DNA of 17,321 nucleotides from HLUCCA09 sp039189975 (GCA_039189975.1 JBCCYI010000085.1:1-17321), one strand, 5' to 3'. Counted from the first letter of the stretch, positions 6,755 through 14,372 are shown. The notes: generated by a model not told the origin, from the letters alone. Numbers and translations: made by a program.

Positions 6755-7649
6755 GGGCGCGCCGCCAGAGGTGCAGCGCCTGCGCGTCATCACCGGGGAG
6801 CGCGGCGTGGTGCGCGTCTTTGCGGCCCCCACCGGTGCACCGGGCTGGGCGAAGACGGACGCGGCGGACTGGCCGCTGCCCGCCGCCCTCGGGGTCGAGA
6901 CGCTCGGGGCGGACGATGTGCAGGTCTTCGAGGTGACGGACCTTGCACAGATGCGCCTCGGCGAGTTCCTGGCCCAGGGCTACGACATCGCGTCCGACCA
7001 GATCGACCATGCCGCGCTCGACGCGGTCGAAGGCACCATCGCCGTCGTCCGGTCCACGGCCTTTGCTGAGACGCCCGTGACGCTGGACCTCGCACCAGGT
7101 GTCACTTGCGTCGGCGCCTATGCCGAGCCCGGCGCGCAGATCGCATCGGGCCCGATGGGTGATTTCGCGAGCGCGCGGCCCCGCAAAGCGGCGCCCGCCG
7201 CGCCCCCGCCCGAGGACGACCGGCCCGTGGACGACGGCGCGCGCGTGGTCGCGACGTTCCACCCCAGCCGCGAGGCCTACATCCGCAGCCATCTCTGGCT
7301 TGGCGCCGCGGCGATGGGGATCGCGACGGCGGTGCTCTACTGGATGGGCAACCCCGACTATTGGGTCGGTGCGGTGGCCGGGGTCCTGGCCATCGCGGTG
7401 CGCGGGGTCTACCTCGCGTCCGAAGAGCTGGGGCGGCGCTTTGAGCTGACCGAGACATCGGTGCGGACCGTGTCCGACGCGGGCGGGATCGAGCGCTCGG
7501 TTGCCTTGGGCGACATTGAGATGGTGCGGCGGCTGGGCTCGGCGGTGCAGGTCGTGACGAAATCGGGGGACAAGTATCTGATGAAATACATCGGCGCGCC
7601 TGCGGACGTGCAGCAGCGCATTGCAGCCGCCGCGGGGGTGACGCTCTAG
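6747..7649 (+). CDS. Membrane protein with C-terminal PH-like domain, between pyrB and pyrC
   Basis: A 300-residue protein of unknown function. Residues 1-140 are a soluble region with no motif I recognise. An Ala/Pro/Asp-rich linker spans about 142-165. Two membrane helices follow at about 183-200 (LWLGAAAMGIATAVLYWM) and 205-223. The C-terminal 70 residues (FELTETSVRTVSDAGGIERS, then VALGDIEMVRRLG and VQVVTKSGDKYLMKYIG) read like the beta-strand pattern of bacterial PH-like domains. The ATG overlaps the last eight bases of pyrB and the stop abuts the pyrC-like ATG, so all three are probably cotranslated. The linkage suggests a role tied to the PyrB complex or its membrane location, but that is inference. 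Confidence 0.85.
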   Translation: MAEGAPPEVQRLRVITGERGVVRVFAAPTGAPGWAKTDAADWPLPAALGVETLGADDVQVFEVTDLAQMRLGEFLAQGYDIASDQIDHAALDAVEGTIAVVRSTAFAETPVTLDLAPGVTCVGAYAEPGAQIASGPMGDFASARPRKAAPAAPPPEDDRPVDDGARVVATFHPSREAYIRSHLWLGAAAMGIATAVLYWMGNPDYWVGAVAGVLAIAVRGVYLASEELGRRFELTETSVRTVSDAGGIERSVALGDIEMVRRLGSAVQVVTKSGDKYLMKYIGAPADVQQRIAAAAGVTL

Positions 7650-8927
7650 ATGGCGGATGTGATCCTCGCGAATGCCCGGCTGATCGACCCCGAGGATGGG
7701 ACGGAGAGCCTTGGCCTGCTCAGCATTGACGGCGGCCGGATCGCCGCGCGGGAAGCCACGGGTGCTGTGCCGCCGGGAGCGCTGGATTGCGGCGGGCTCT
7801 GCCTGGCGCCGGGGATCGTCGACATCGGGGTGAAGGTGGGCGAGCCCGGGGAGCGCCACAAGGAGAGCTTTGCCTCGGCGGGCCGCGCGGCGGCACGGGG
7901 GGGCGTGACGACGATCGTCACCCGGCCGGACACGACGCCCGCGATCGACACGCCCGAAGTGCTGGAGTTCGTCACACGGCGCGCGGCGGAGGAATGCGCG
8001 GTGCGCATCGCGCCGATGGCCGCGCTGACGAAGGCGCGCGACGGGCGCGAGATGACGGAGCTGTCGTTTCTGCGCGACGCGGGCGCGGTCGCCTTCACCG
8101 ACGGCGACAGAGTGACCGCGGACACCCGCGTGCTGTCGCGCGCGCTGAGCTACGCCGGAGGGCTCGGCGCGTTGGTGGTGGCGCATCCGCAGGAGCCGGG
8201 GCTCTCGGCCGGGGCGGTGGCGACTTCGGGCAAGTTCGCGTCGCTGCGGGGGTTGCCGGCGGTGTCGCCCATGGCCGAGCGTATGGGGCTCGACCGGGAC
8301 ATCGCGCTCCTGGAGATGACGGGCTGCGCCTATCACGCCGATCAGATCACAACTGCCCGGGCGCTGCCGGCGCTGGAGCGTGCCAAGCGCAACGGGCTCG
8401 ACATCACGGCGGGGACCTCGATCCACCATCTGACGCTCAACGTGTTCGACATCGGCGACTACAGGACCTTCTTCAAAGTGAAGCCTCCGCTGCGGGATGA
8501 GGACGACCGGCTTGCGATCGTCGAGGCTGTGCGCAGCGGACTGATCGACACGATCTCCTCGATGCACACGCCACAGGACGAAGAGAGCAAACGCTTGCCG
8601 TTCGAGGCGGCCGCCTCCGGAGCGGTCGGGTTGGAGACGCTGCTGCCCGCGGCGATGCGGCTGTGCCACGCCGGGGCGCTGACACGCGCTGAGCTTTGGC
8701 GTGCGTTGTCCTTTGGGCCCGCGCGGCGATTGGGTCTGCCGGGGGGGCGGCTTGCCGTGGGCGCGCCGGCGGATCTCGTGCTCTTTGATCCCGATGCTCC
8801 TTTTGTGCTGGATCGGTCGCAATTGGCATCGAAATCAAAGAACACGCCATTTGACGGAAGCCGGATGGAGGGCAAAGTTGTGGCGACATGGGTCGGTGGC
8901 GCGCTGGTGCATGGGGCGGTGCCATGA
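7650..8927 (+). CDS. pyrC: Dihydroorotase-like protein (PyrC homologue, probably inactive)
   Basis: A 425-residue amidohydrolase of the class I dihydroorotase family. The fold signature is clear: APGIVDIGV (53-61), EPGERHKESF (65-74), GGVTT (84-88), KVKPPLR (276-282) and GAPADLVLFD near the end. Key residues are changed. The metal-binding HxH after the first strand is G60-V-K62, and the usual Arg two positions later is G64. The HVST histidine region reads DQITT (231-235). The catalytic Asp segment DHAPH reads MHTPQ (305-309). Family knowledge: similar inactive homologues (PyrC', PyrX) assemble with PyrB in Pseudomonas and others. I infer a structural role, with the true dihydroorotase encoded elsewhere. 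The ATG directly follows the stop of the upstream gene. Databases will call this pyrC. Confidence 0.93.
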   Translation: MADVILANARLIDPEDGTESLGLLSIDGGRIAAREATGAVPPGALDCGGLCLAPGIVDIGVKVGEPGERHKESFASAGRAAARGGVTTIVTRPDTTPAIDTPEVLEFVTRRAAEECAVRIAPMAALTKARDGREMTELSFLRDAGAVAFTDGDRVTADTRVLSRALSYAGGLGALVVAHPQEPGLSAGAVATSGKFASLRGLPAVSPMAERMGLDRDIALLEMTGCAYHADQITTARALPALERAKRNGLDITAGTSIHHLTLNVFDIGDYRTFFKVKPPLRDEDDRLAIVEAVRSGLIDTISSMHTPQDEESKRLPFEAAASGAVGLETLLPAAMRLCHAGALTRAELWRALSFGPARRLGLPGGRLAVGAPADLVLFDPDAPFVLDRSQLASKSKNTPFDGSRMEGKVVATWVGGALVHGAVP

Positions 8928-8936
8928 GTCTGTTGC

Positions 8937-8967
8937 CTTCGGCGAGGATATTTTGGGCACAATGAAG
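8937..8967 (+). repeat. 31-base recurrent intergenic element, copy 1
   Basis: This stretch between pyrC and plsY (CTTCGGCGAGG, ATATTTTGGGC, ACAATGAAG) matches 22 of 31 positions, without gaps, with the reverse complement of 17237-17267. The shared core is CGGCG, then TATTTT, then GCA and GAAG. The place, ten bases after the pyrC stop, and the weak hairpin plus TATTTT suggest a terminator-like or 3'-end element. Confidence 0.55.
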
Positions 8968-8995
8968 CAGCCTGGTGATCTGGGGAGGGATTGGC

Positions 8996-9601
8996 ATGCC
9001 GCTGGCTGAGAACGCGCCCCTGGTTTTGCTGCTTGTGGCGCTGGGCGCTTACGTGCTGGGATCGGTGCCGTTTGGGATCGTAGCGGCACGGCTCTTTGGG
9101 CTCGGGGATCTGAGGGCGATCGGGTCGGGCAACATCGGGGCGACCAATGTGCTGCGGACGGGCAACAAGCCAGCGGCGGCGCTGACCCTGGTGGGTGATG
9201 CGGGAAAGGGAGCTCTGGCGGTGCTCGTGGCGCGGGCTCTGCTGGGAGAGGATGCAGCACAGGTTGCAGGGCTTGCCGCATTCTTCGGGCATCTGTTTCC
9301 TGTGTTCTTGGCCTTTCGGGGGGGCAAAGGGGTGGCGACTTTCCTGGGTGTGCTGATTGCCCTGGCCTGGCCTGTTGGATTATCGGCTTGCGGGATCTGG
9401 CTCGTTGTCGCTGCGGGGCTGCGGTACTCGTCGCTGGCGGCGCTGGGGGCGGCGTTGTCCGCCCCGGTCTCGGCGCATATCTGGGGCCGGGAGAGCGTTG
9501 TCATGCTGGCCATCGCCCTGGCTTTTCTGGTTTTTGTGACGCACCGGAGCAATATTCACCGGCTGGCAGCGGGAACGGAGCCGCGGATCGGTAAGTCGTG
9601 A
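8996..9601 (+). CDS. plsY: Acyl-phosphate:glycerol-3-phosphate acyltransferase PlsY
   Basis: PlsY transfers an acyl group from acyl-phosphate to glycerol-3-phosphate at the inner membrane, the first acylation of phospholipid synthesis. The protein is 201 residues, normal length, with about five membrane segments. Family motifs are GSVPFG (22-27), GSGNIGATNVLR (43-54), VGDAGKGALAV (66-76) and the FGHLFPVFLAFRGGKGVAT block (97-115). ATG 8996 is chosen over an upstream GTG at 8975 because GGGAGGG lies six bases before it and the N-terminus fits the family. It follows pyrC after 68 bases and overlaps the next small gene by four bases (GTGA). plsC, the next step of the pathway, lies at the far end of the window. 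Confidence 0.96.
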   Translation: MPLAENAPLVLLLVALGAYVLGSVPFGIVAARLFGLGDLRAIGSGNIGATNVLRTGNKPAAALTLVGDAGKGALAVLVARALLGEDAAQVAGLAAFFGHLFPVFLAFRGGKGVATFLGVLIALAWPVGLSACGIWLVVAAGLRYSSLAALGAALSAPVSAHIWGRESVVMLAIALAFLVFVTHRSNIHRLAAGTEPRIGKS

Positions 9602-9873
9602 CACCGCAAGACGCGGCGTTTCTCGCGACCTTTGACAGATTGCCCTGGGGCACCGTTTTCGCAAGGTTTGGCGGACGGCGCTGGGTGGTCACGCGGAGCG
9701 GGTTTGTCTCTGGGCGTGCGGAAAAGCGCGTTGGGAACGCTCTGGATGGGTCCGATGACGTATCGCTGAACCTCTACCGCCTCGCGCGGGGCATTCGGCT
9801 GGCCCCCTGTGCGATGTCCGAGGCCAAGGTACGAGCCTTTGTGCGCGGCCTCAATGTGACGCCGGAGGCTTAG
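9598..9873 (+). CDS. Small conserved-looking protein of unknown function
   Basis: A 91-residue soluble, basic protein starting at GTG 9598, which overlaps the plsY stop (GTGA). The sequence is balanced and protein-like: a PWGTVFARFGGRRWVVTRSG segment (residues 16-35) with strand-like alternation, then SLNLYRLARGIRLAPCAM (56-73) and a helical end. There are no metal, nucleotide or membrane motifs. The start could not be confirmed by a ribosome site, but overlap with plsY suggests translational coupling. I do not recognise a named domain. The codon pattern and position make it a likely real gene. Confidence 0.75.
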   Translation: MTPQDAAFLATFDRLPWGTVFARFGGRRWVVTRSGFVSGRAEKRVGNALDGSDDVSLNLYRLARGIRLAPCAMSEAKVRAFVRGLNVTPEA

Positions 9874-9958
9874 GTTTTCCTAGCGTGCGCCTTACGTCTT
9901 GCGCGGTGACCCACCCTTTGGGCACAAAGCGCACAATGCAGCAACAAGGACCGTATCC

Positions 9959-10342
9959 ATGGGATTTTTCGAAGCCGTACAAGTTGTCCTCGGCAAATAC
10001 GCAACGTTCTCCGGGCGGGCGCGCCGGGCCGAGTTCTGGTGGTTTGCGCTCTTTGGGCTGGTGGTTGGGATCGTGCTGTCGATTCTGGACGGTATCATCT
10101 TTGGCTACGGCGATGATGGCACGCCAAACGGGCTGATCAGTACTCTCTTTTCCCTGGCCATCCTGCTGCCGTCGATCGGCGTGGCGGTGCGCCGGTTGCA
10201 CGACAAGGACATGTCCGGCTGGTGGTATCTTCTGATTTTCGTGCCAATCCTCGGTTTTCTCGTCCTGCTGTACTTCTTTGTGCAGAAGGGGACCGACGGA
10301 GACAATCGGTTTGGTTCGGACCCGCTCGCGGGCGACGGGTAG
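9959..10342 (+). CDS. DUF805 inner membrane protein
   Basis: A 127-residue membrane protein of the DUF805 family. Signature segments are FSGRARRAEFWWF (17-29), VRRLHDKDMSGWWYLL (77-92) and GTDGDNRFGSDPL (111-123). Three hydrophobic segments lie at about 28-49, 60-76 and 88-108. The molecular role of the family is unknown. The start at 9959 has AAGGA eight bases upstream and gives the usual N-terminus (MGFFEAVQVVLGKYATFSG); the frame stays open further upstream but without family resemblance. It lies 85 bases after the previous gene, so it may have its own promoter, though I cannot place one. It converges on gshA. Confidence 0.92.
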   Translation: MGFFEAVQVVLGKYATFSGRARRAEFWWFALFGLVVGIVLSILDGIIFGYGDDGTPNGLISTLFSLAILLPSIGVAVRRLHDKDMSGWWYLLIFVPILGFLVLLYFFVQKGTDGDNRFGSDPLAGDG

Positions 10343-10359
10343 AGGCAGGTTGGAGCCCT

Positions 10360-10382
10360 GGGGCGACGCGCTCTGTTGCCCC
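10360..10382. terminator. Hairpin between convergent DUF805 gene and gshA
   Basis: GGGGCGAC (10360-10367) pairs with GTTGCCCC (10375-10382), including one G-U pair on the plus strand, around a seven-base loop. It sits in the 45-base gap between two convergent genes, so it may end transcription from both sides. No T-run follows in either direction, so it is not a textbook terminator. Confidence 0.5.
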
Positions 10383-10387
10383 CCGCG

Positions 10388-11758
10388 CTAGTAGGCGTAT
10401 TCGGCAAAGATCGGGTCCAGCCGGCCGCCCCAGTCGCCATGGTAGCGCGCAAGCAACTCATCGGCGGGGACCTGGCCTGTCTCTAAGCTCTCTTGCAGGG
10501 CGTTGAGGAAGTGGGTCTCGTCCGGGATCAGGCCGCCTGCCCCCGGCATGGCGCGCGCTTTGAGCCCCGCTTGTGCAATCGCCAGGGCTTCGCGGGCGAC
10601 ATCGGTCAGCCGGACGCCCGATGCCTCGCCCGCTAGGCCCGAAACGGATGCGGCGATGCGCAAGTCCTCGCGGGTCTCGGCGTCCCAGCCTTTGACCAGG
10701 TCCCACGCGGCGTCGAGGGCGGATTGATCATACGTCAGACCGACCCAGAACGCAGGCAGGGCGCAGAGACGGCGCCACGGGCCACCGTCGGCGCCGCGCA
10801 TCTCGATGAACTTTTTCAGACGCGCTTCAGGGAAAATCGTCGTCAGATGGTCGGCCCAGTCCGAGAGGGTGGCGACCTCGCCGGGGAGCGCGGGCAGCTC
10901 GGCCTTCAGGAAGTCGCGGAAAGACTGGCCGCGCGCGTCGACATAGGTGCCGTTGCGGTAGACGAAGTACATCGGGACATCGAGCGCGTATTGCACCCAG
11001 GCCTCGAAGCCGAAGCCCTCGTCGAAGACGAAGGGCAGCATCCCGGTGCGATCGGCGTCGAGGTCGCGCCAGACGCGGGAGCGCCAGGACTTGTGACCAT
11101 TGGGCGCGCCTTCGAAGAACGGCGAATTGGCAAAGAGTGCGGTCGCCACCGGCTGCAACGCCAGCGCCACGCGCATCTTCTGGACCATGTCGGGCTCGGA
11201 GGCGAAGTCGAGGTTCACCTGCACCGTGCAGGTGCGATACATCATCTGGGTGCCGTGCGTGCCGACGCGCCCCATATATTCCGTCATGAGCTTGTAGCGG
11301 CCCTTGGGCATGCGGGGCATGTCCTCGTGACGCCAGGTGGGCGCGGCGCCGAGACCGATGAACCCGACGCCGATCTCGTCGGCCACGGACTTCACCTCGC
11401 GCAGGTGGACGTTCACCTCGTCGCAGGTCTCGTGGATCGTGCGGAGCGGCGCGCCGGAAAGTTCGAGCTGGCCGCCGGGCTCCAGGCTGACGTTGGCGCC
11501 GTCCTTTTCCAGGCCGATGATGTGGTCGCCCTCGTAGAGCGGGGACCAGGCGAACCGGTCGCGCAGCCCTTCGAGCACCGCCCGGACGGAGCGGTCGCCC
11601 TCGTATGGCAGTGGCTTCAGCGTGTCCTTGCAATAGCCGAACTTCTCGTGCTCGGTGCCGATGCGCCAATCGTCCTTGGGCTTGCACCCGTCGGCGAGGT
11701 ATTCGGCAAGCTGCTCGGGCCGCTCGATCGGGCCACCGCCCGATTGGGGAATGGACAT
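10388..11758 (-). CDS. gshA: Glutamate-cysteine ligase (plant/alphaproteobacterial type)
   Basis: This enzyme joins L-glutamate and L-cysteine with ATP to give gamma-glutamylcysteine, the first step of glutathione synthesis, in the cytoplasm. The protein is 456 residues, fitting the GCS2-type enzymes shared by plants and alphaproteobacteria. Family-like segments are WRIGTEHEKFGY, VSLEPGGQLELSG, MPKGRYKLMTEYM, CTVQVNLDF, FANSPFFEG, WRSRVW and FIEMRGADGG. The start at 11758 gives MSIPQSGGGPIERPEQLAEY, with GGGAG nine bases upstream; the frame stays open another 22 codons upstream without a ribosome site. It follows the small membrane protein gene and rsmE on the same strand and converges on the DUF805 gene. 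Confidence 0.96.
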   Translation of the reverse strand: MSIPQSGGGPIERPEQLAEYLADGCKPKDDWRIGTEHEKFGYCKDTLKPLPYEGDRSVRAVLEGLRDRFAWSPLYEGDHIIGLEKDGANVSLEPGGQLELSGAPLRTIHETCDEVNVHLREVKSVADEIGVGFIGLGAAPTWRHEDMPRMPKGRYKLMTEYMGRVGTHGTQMMYRTCTVQVNLDFASEPDMVQKMRVALALQPVATALFANSPFFEGAPNGHKSWRSRVWRDLDADRTGMLPFVFDEGFGFEAWVQYALDVPMYFVYRNGTYVDARGQSFRDFLKAELPALPGEVATLSDWADHLTTIFPEARLKKFIEMRGADGGPWRRLCALPAFWVGLTYDQSALDAAWDLVKGWDAETREDLRIAASVSGLAGEASGVRLTDVAREALAIAQAGLKARAMPGAGGLIPDETHFLNALQESLETGQVPADELLARYHGDWGGRLDPIFAEYAY

Positions 11759-11820
11759 GGGCGTGCGCTCCCGTTGCTGCGAGTGTCCGTCCCGCGTCGT
11801 GCGCCGCGGGGCTGGCGCTG

Positions 11821-12351
11821 TCAAGCCCGCGGCAGAGCCGCCTCACGCTCTGGTGTTGTCCGTCGCCAAAGGACACGCTGGCCCTCTGGCGGATGCTCTA
11901 CCGCATCAAGAAAAGCGCGGGGCCGGGCGCCGGGTAGCGCGGCGAATGTGTCAAAGAGCCGGTCCGCGGCTTGTGCGCCGGTGGGGATTTCTACAGGCGC
12001 TGCGTCGATTTGGCTGATGCGCCATAAAAGCCCCGTCGGCCCGTTGACGGCTGCGATTTCGCTGATTTCCGAAAGCGCGATTACGCCGCCTCTCTCAGGT
12101 CCGAAATAGGCGATGGCGCCCTCGTCGTACCGGACGATTCCGGGTGCGACGGCATCGCTGCGAAATCGCATCCGGCGCCAGCCCGTAAGCGCGAGACCCA
12201 GCGCAAAGGCGCCGATCAGACCGCCGACGACCCCATAAAACCAGCCGCCCCGCAACATGATCCAGCCGCCAAAGGCGATGCCTGCAAGGCTCAGCGCCAC
12301 TTCGCGCCACTTGGTCAGCGTGGCCATCGCTTCGGGTCGGATGAAGCTCAT
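11821..12351 (-). CDS. Small membrane protein of unknown function
   Basis: A 176-residue protein. Two membrane helices lie near the N-terminus, about 17-33 (REVALSLAGIAFGGWIMLR) and 37-58. A C-terminal soluble part follows, with beta-rich sequence (RSDAVAPGIVRYDEGAIAYF, then GGVIALSEISEIAAVNG) and a helical end. This layout (two helices and a small beta domain) resembles PH-like or DUF-type membrane proteins, but I recognise no named family. The start at 12351 has GAGG seven bases upstream. A second ATG eight codons in lacks a ribosome site. It lies between rsmE and gshA on the same strand, 62 bases before gshA, and may be cotranscribed with it. Confidence 0.83.
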   Translation of the reverse strand: MSFIRPEAMATLTKWREVALSLAGIAFGGWIMLRGGWFYGVVGGLIGAFALGLALTGWRRMRFRSDAVAPGIVRYDEGAIAYFGPERGGVIALSEISEIAAVNGPTGLLWRISQIDAAPVEIPTGAQAADRLFDTFAALPGARPRAFLDAVEHPPEGQRVLWRRTTPEREAALPRA

Positions 12352-12373
12352 TGTGCTGTGCCTCGCGTATCAG

Positions 12374-12402
12374 ATTTTACTGCTTGCGCCGGGGAGTATC
12401 GT
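12374..12402 (-). promoter_or_regulatory. Possible promoter of the small membrane protein gene
   Basis: On the minus strand TAAAAT (12379-12374) matches five of six -10 bases. A poor -35 (ACGATA, 12402-12397) lies 17 bases upstream. It is 22 bases before the start codon at 12351. The rest of the 203-base gap up to rsmE (12352-12554) shows no gene or clear terminator. Confidence 0.25.
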
Positions 12403-12554
12403 GGCATGGCTGGCGGACCGGACGACGTGGAGCATCGCGACGCAGCCCGGTCGCCGGAAGCGCATCGCCCATGGGTTGTACGCGGCGGCTCGTTGGGCCG
12501 CAAACAAAACGCCATGGGTCGGGGTGAGGCGCCGCTCGGTGGCCCGCGGGACGC

Positions 12555-13274
12555 TCACCGCCAGTCTCCCAACCCGCATTGCCACAGCGTGAGCGCGGCG
12601 ACGGCGGCGGTGTCTGCCCGCAGGATGCGCGGGCCGAGCGAGACAGGATGGGCTTGTGGCATAGCGGCCAGTCGCGACCGCTCCGTCTGCGAGAAGCCGC
12701 CTTCTGGCCCGATCAGGATCGCCCAAGGGCCCGGTGGGCTGGCAAGGGTCGCGACGCTCTGACCGACGCGTGCTTCGTCGCAGAACATGAGTTGCCGGTC
12801 CTCGGGCCATGTGTGCAGCAGGTCGGCGAGTCGCGCGAGCGGCGCCACCTCCGGCACGAAGGTGCCACCGCATTGCTCTGCCGCCTCCACGGCATGGGCC
12901 TGCAACCGGTCGCGGCGTATGCGTTCGGCATTTGTGAATTCGGTCTGCACCGGATGGATGCGCGATGCGCCCATTTCCGTCGCCTTCTCGACGATGAAGT
13001 CCGTGCGCGCCTTCTTGATGGGGGCAAAGAGGAGCCAAAGGTCCGGCGGTTGCTGCACGGGCCGCAGGCGCTCCTGGCATATCAGCTTGCCGCCGCGTTT
13101 GCCCGCCTCGCGGACTTCGGCGCGCCATTCGCCGGTGATCCCGTCGAACAAAGCGAGCGTATCGCCAACCGTGAGGCGCATTACTCCAAAGAGGTAGTGG
13201 GCTTGATCACGCGGCAGCACGATCCATTGCCCCGCGGCGAGCGTCTGCTCTACATAGAGCCTCACCTGTCCCAT
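12555..13274 (-). CDS. rsmE: 16S rRNA (uracil-1498-N3)-methyltransferase RsmE
   Basis: RsmE methylates N3 of U1498 of 16S rRNA in the 30S subunit, using S-adenosylmethionine. The protein is 239 residues, the usual length. It has an N-terminal PUA-like domain (about 1-70, with DQAHYLFGVMRLTVGD) and a C-terminal SPOUT methyltransferase domain. That domain shows APIKKARTDFIVEKATEMGA (84-103), the SAM-knot motif ILIGPEGGFS (186-195) and LGPRILRADTA (213-223). ATG 13274 has GAGG six bases upstream and gives MGQVRLYVEQ, a normal RsmE start. It is divergent from ubiA, with only 48 bases between the start codons, so their promoters must overlap. Confidence 0.96.
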   Translation of the reverse strand: MGQVRLYVEQTLAAGQWIVLPRDQAHYLFGVMRLTVGDTLALFDGITGEWRAEVREAGKRGGKLICQERLRPVQQPPDLWLLFAPIKKARTDFIVEKATEMGASRIHPVQTEFTNAERIRRDRLQAHAVEAAEQCGGTFVPEVAPLARLADLLHTWPEDRQLMFCDEARVGQSVATLASPPGPWAILIGPEGGFSQTERSRLAAMPQAHPVSLGPRILRADTAAVAALTLWQCGLGDWR

Positions 13275-13322
13275 GGCCTGCCTCGACTGGCTGTCGTGAT
13301 GCTATCGCGAGTCCTGACCCAC

Positions 13323-14330
13323 ATGACCTCATCCGAGCCCGACGCACAATCCACAACCCCCGGCACCCGGACCTCCGAGGGGAACGCGCCCGACGATGGC
13401 CGCGTGGCGGACGCGATCGACCGCAACTGGGTCGACACGCGCGCGCCGGTGGCGTGGCGGCCATATCTGCGCTTGTCCCGCGTGGACCGCCCGATCGGGA
13501 CGTGGCTGCTGTTGCTGCCGTGCTGGTGGTCGGTGTTTGCCGCCGCGCACGCGGTGGGCTGGCAGGCGCAGCATGCGTGGATCCTTGTCGGCTGTGCCCT
13601 CGGGGCTTTCCTGATGCGGGGCGCGGGGTGTACGTGGAACGATCTGACAGACCGCGATTTTGATGGCCGAGTGGAGCGGACGCGGTCGCGTCCGTTGCCC
13701 TCCGGCCAGGTCACGCCGCGCCAGGCCTTGATCTGGGCCATCGTGCAGTCGCTTTTGGCCTTCCTGATCCTGATCACGTTTCATCCCCTGGCCATCGCTC
13801 TTGGCGTCGCCTCGCTCGGACTGGTTGCGATTTATCCCTTTGCCAAGCGGTTTACCTGGTGGCCACAGATCTTTCTGGGCTTGGCCTTCAACTGGGGCGC
13901 GCTGTTGGCTTGGGCGGCGGCGACCGGCAGCTTGGGATGGGCGCCCCTGATGATCTACCTCGCGGGCATCGCCTGGACCCTTTTCTACGATACGATTTAC
14001 GCGCATCAGGACAAGGAAGATGACGCTCTCATCGGCATCAAGTCGACGGCGCGTCTCTTTGGTGCGGCGACGAAGGTGTGGCTGCGCGGGTTCATGATGG
14101 CGACCGTCCTGTTGATGACGATCGGCCTCATCCTTGCCGTCGCCACGGGGGGAAACCTGCTGGCACTGACGGTCAGTATTCTGGGCGCGGGGGCGATGGG
14201 CTGGCATATGGTGTGGCAGATGAGCCGGCTCGATATTGACGACCCAGAGGGCTGCCTCTCGATCTTTAGATCGAACCGCGACACCGGGCTCATCCCTGTC
14301 GGCGTTCTCGCCTTCGCGTTGTTGGTCTAG
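13323..14330 (+). CDS. ubiA: 4-hydroxybenzoate polyprenyltransferase UbiA
   Basis: UbiA attaches the polyprenyl tail to 4-hydroxybenzoate at the inner membrane, an early step of ubiquinone synthesis. The protein is 335 residues with about eight or nine membrane helices. The two Asp-rich motifs that bind Mg-diphosphate are intact: NDLTDRDFD (N106, D107, D110, D114) and DTIYAHQDKEDD (D223, Y226, D230, D234). The first 45 residues are a polar extension rich in Ser, Thr and Asp, before RPYLRLSRVDRPIGTWLLL, the usual family start. The start at 13323 is the most plausible; an in-frame ATG eight codons upstream is an alternative, and neither has a strong ribosome site. It is divergent from rsmE. Confidence 0.95.
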   Translation: MTSSEPDAQSTTPGTRTSEGNAPDDGRVADAIDRNWVDTRAPVAWRPYLRLSRVDRPIGTWLLLLPCWWSVFAAAHAVGWQAQHAWILVGCALGAFLMRGAGCTWNDLTDRDFDGRVERTRSRPLPSGQVTPRQALIWAIVQSLLAFLILITFHPLAIALGVASLGLVAIYPFAKRFTWWPQIFLGLAFNWGALLAWAAATGSLGWAPLMIYLAGIAWTLFYDTIYAHQDKEDDALIGIKSTARLFGAATKVWLRGFMMATVLLMTIGLILAVATGGNLLALTVSILGAGAMGWHMVWQMSRLDIDDPEGCLSIFRSNRDTGLIPVGVLAFALLV

Positions 14331-14350
14331 CGTAAGGGTTGGTCTGGGCA

Positions 14351-14372
14351 CGAAAATTCGTACGAATTTTCG
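14351..14372. repeat. Perfect 22-bp AT-rich palindrome downstream of ubiA
   Basis: CGAAAATTCGT (14351-14361) is followed directly by its exact reverse complement (14362-14372). As RNA it would make a nine-pair stem with a GUAC loop, reading the same from both sides, and it ends in UUUUCG. It lies 20 bases after the ubiA stop, between the convergent ubiA and mcl1 genes. It may act as a two-way terminator or bind a protein. It stands out sharply from the GC-rich surroundings. Confidence 0.85.

Noticed and set aside
6717..8822. A 701-residue open frame on the minus strand opposite the pyrC region
   Set aside because: It spans two genes on the other strand, is Arg/His/Pro rich, and has no recognisable domain.
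10724..12109. A 461-residue plus-strand frame opposite gshA
   Set aside because: It is the antisense image of a clear glutamate-cysteine ligase and has no motif of its own.
12378..12409. A third copy of the 31-base element (GCCGGGGAGTATCG)
   Set aside because: It shares only a few bases around GGAGTAT, lacks the TATTTT core and the GAAG tail, and lies near a start rather than a stop.
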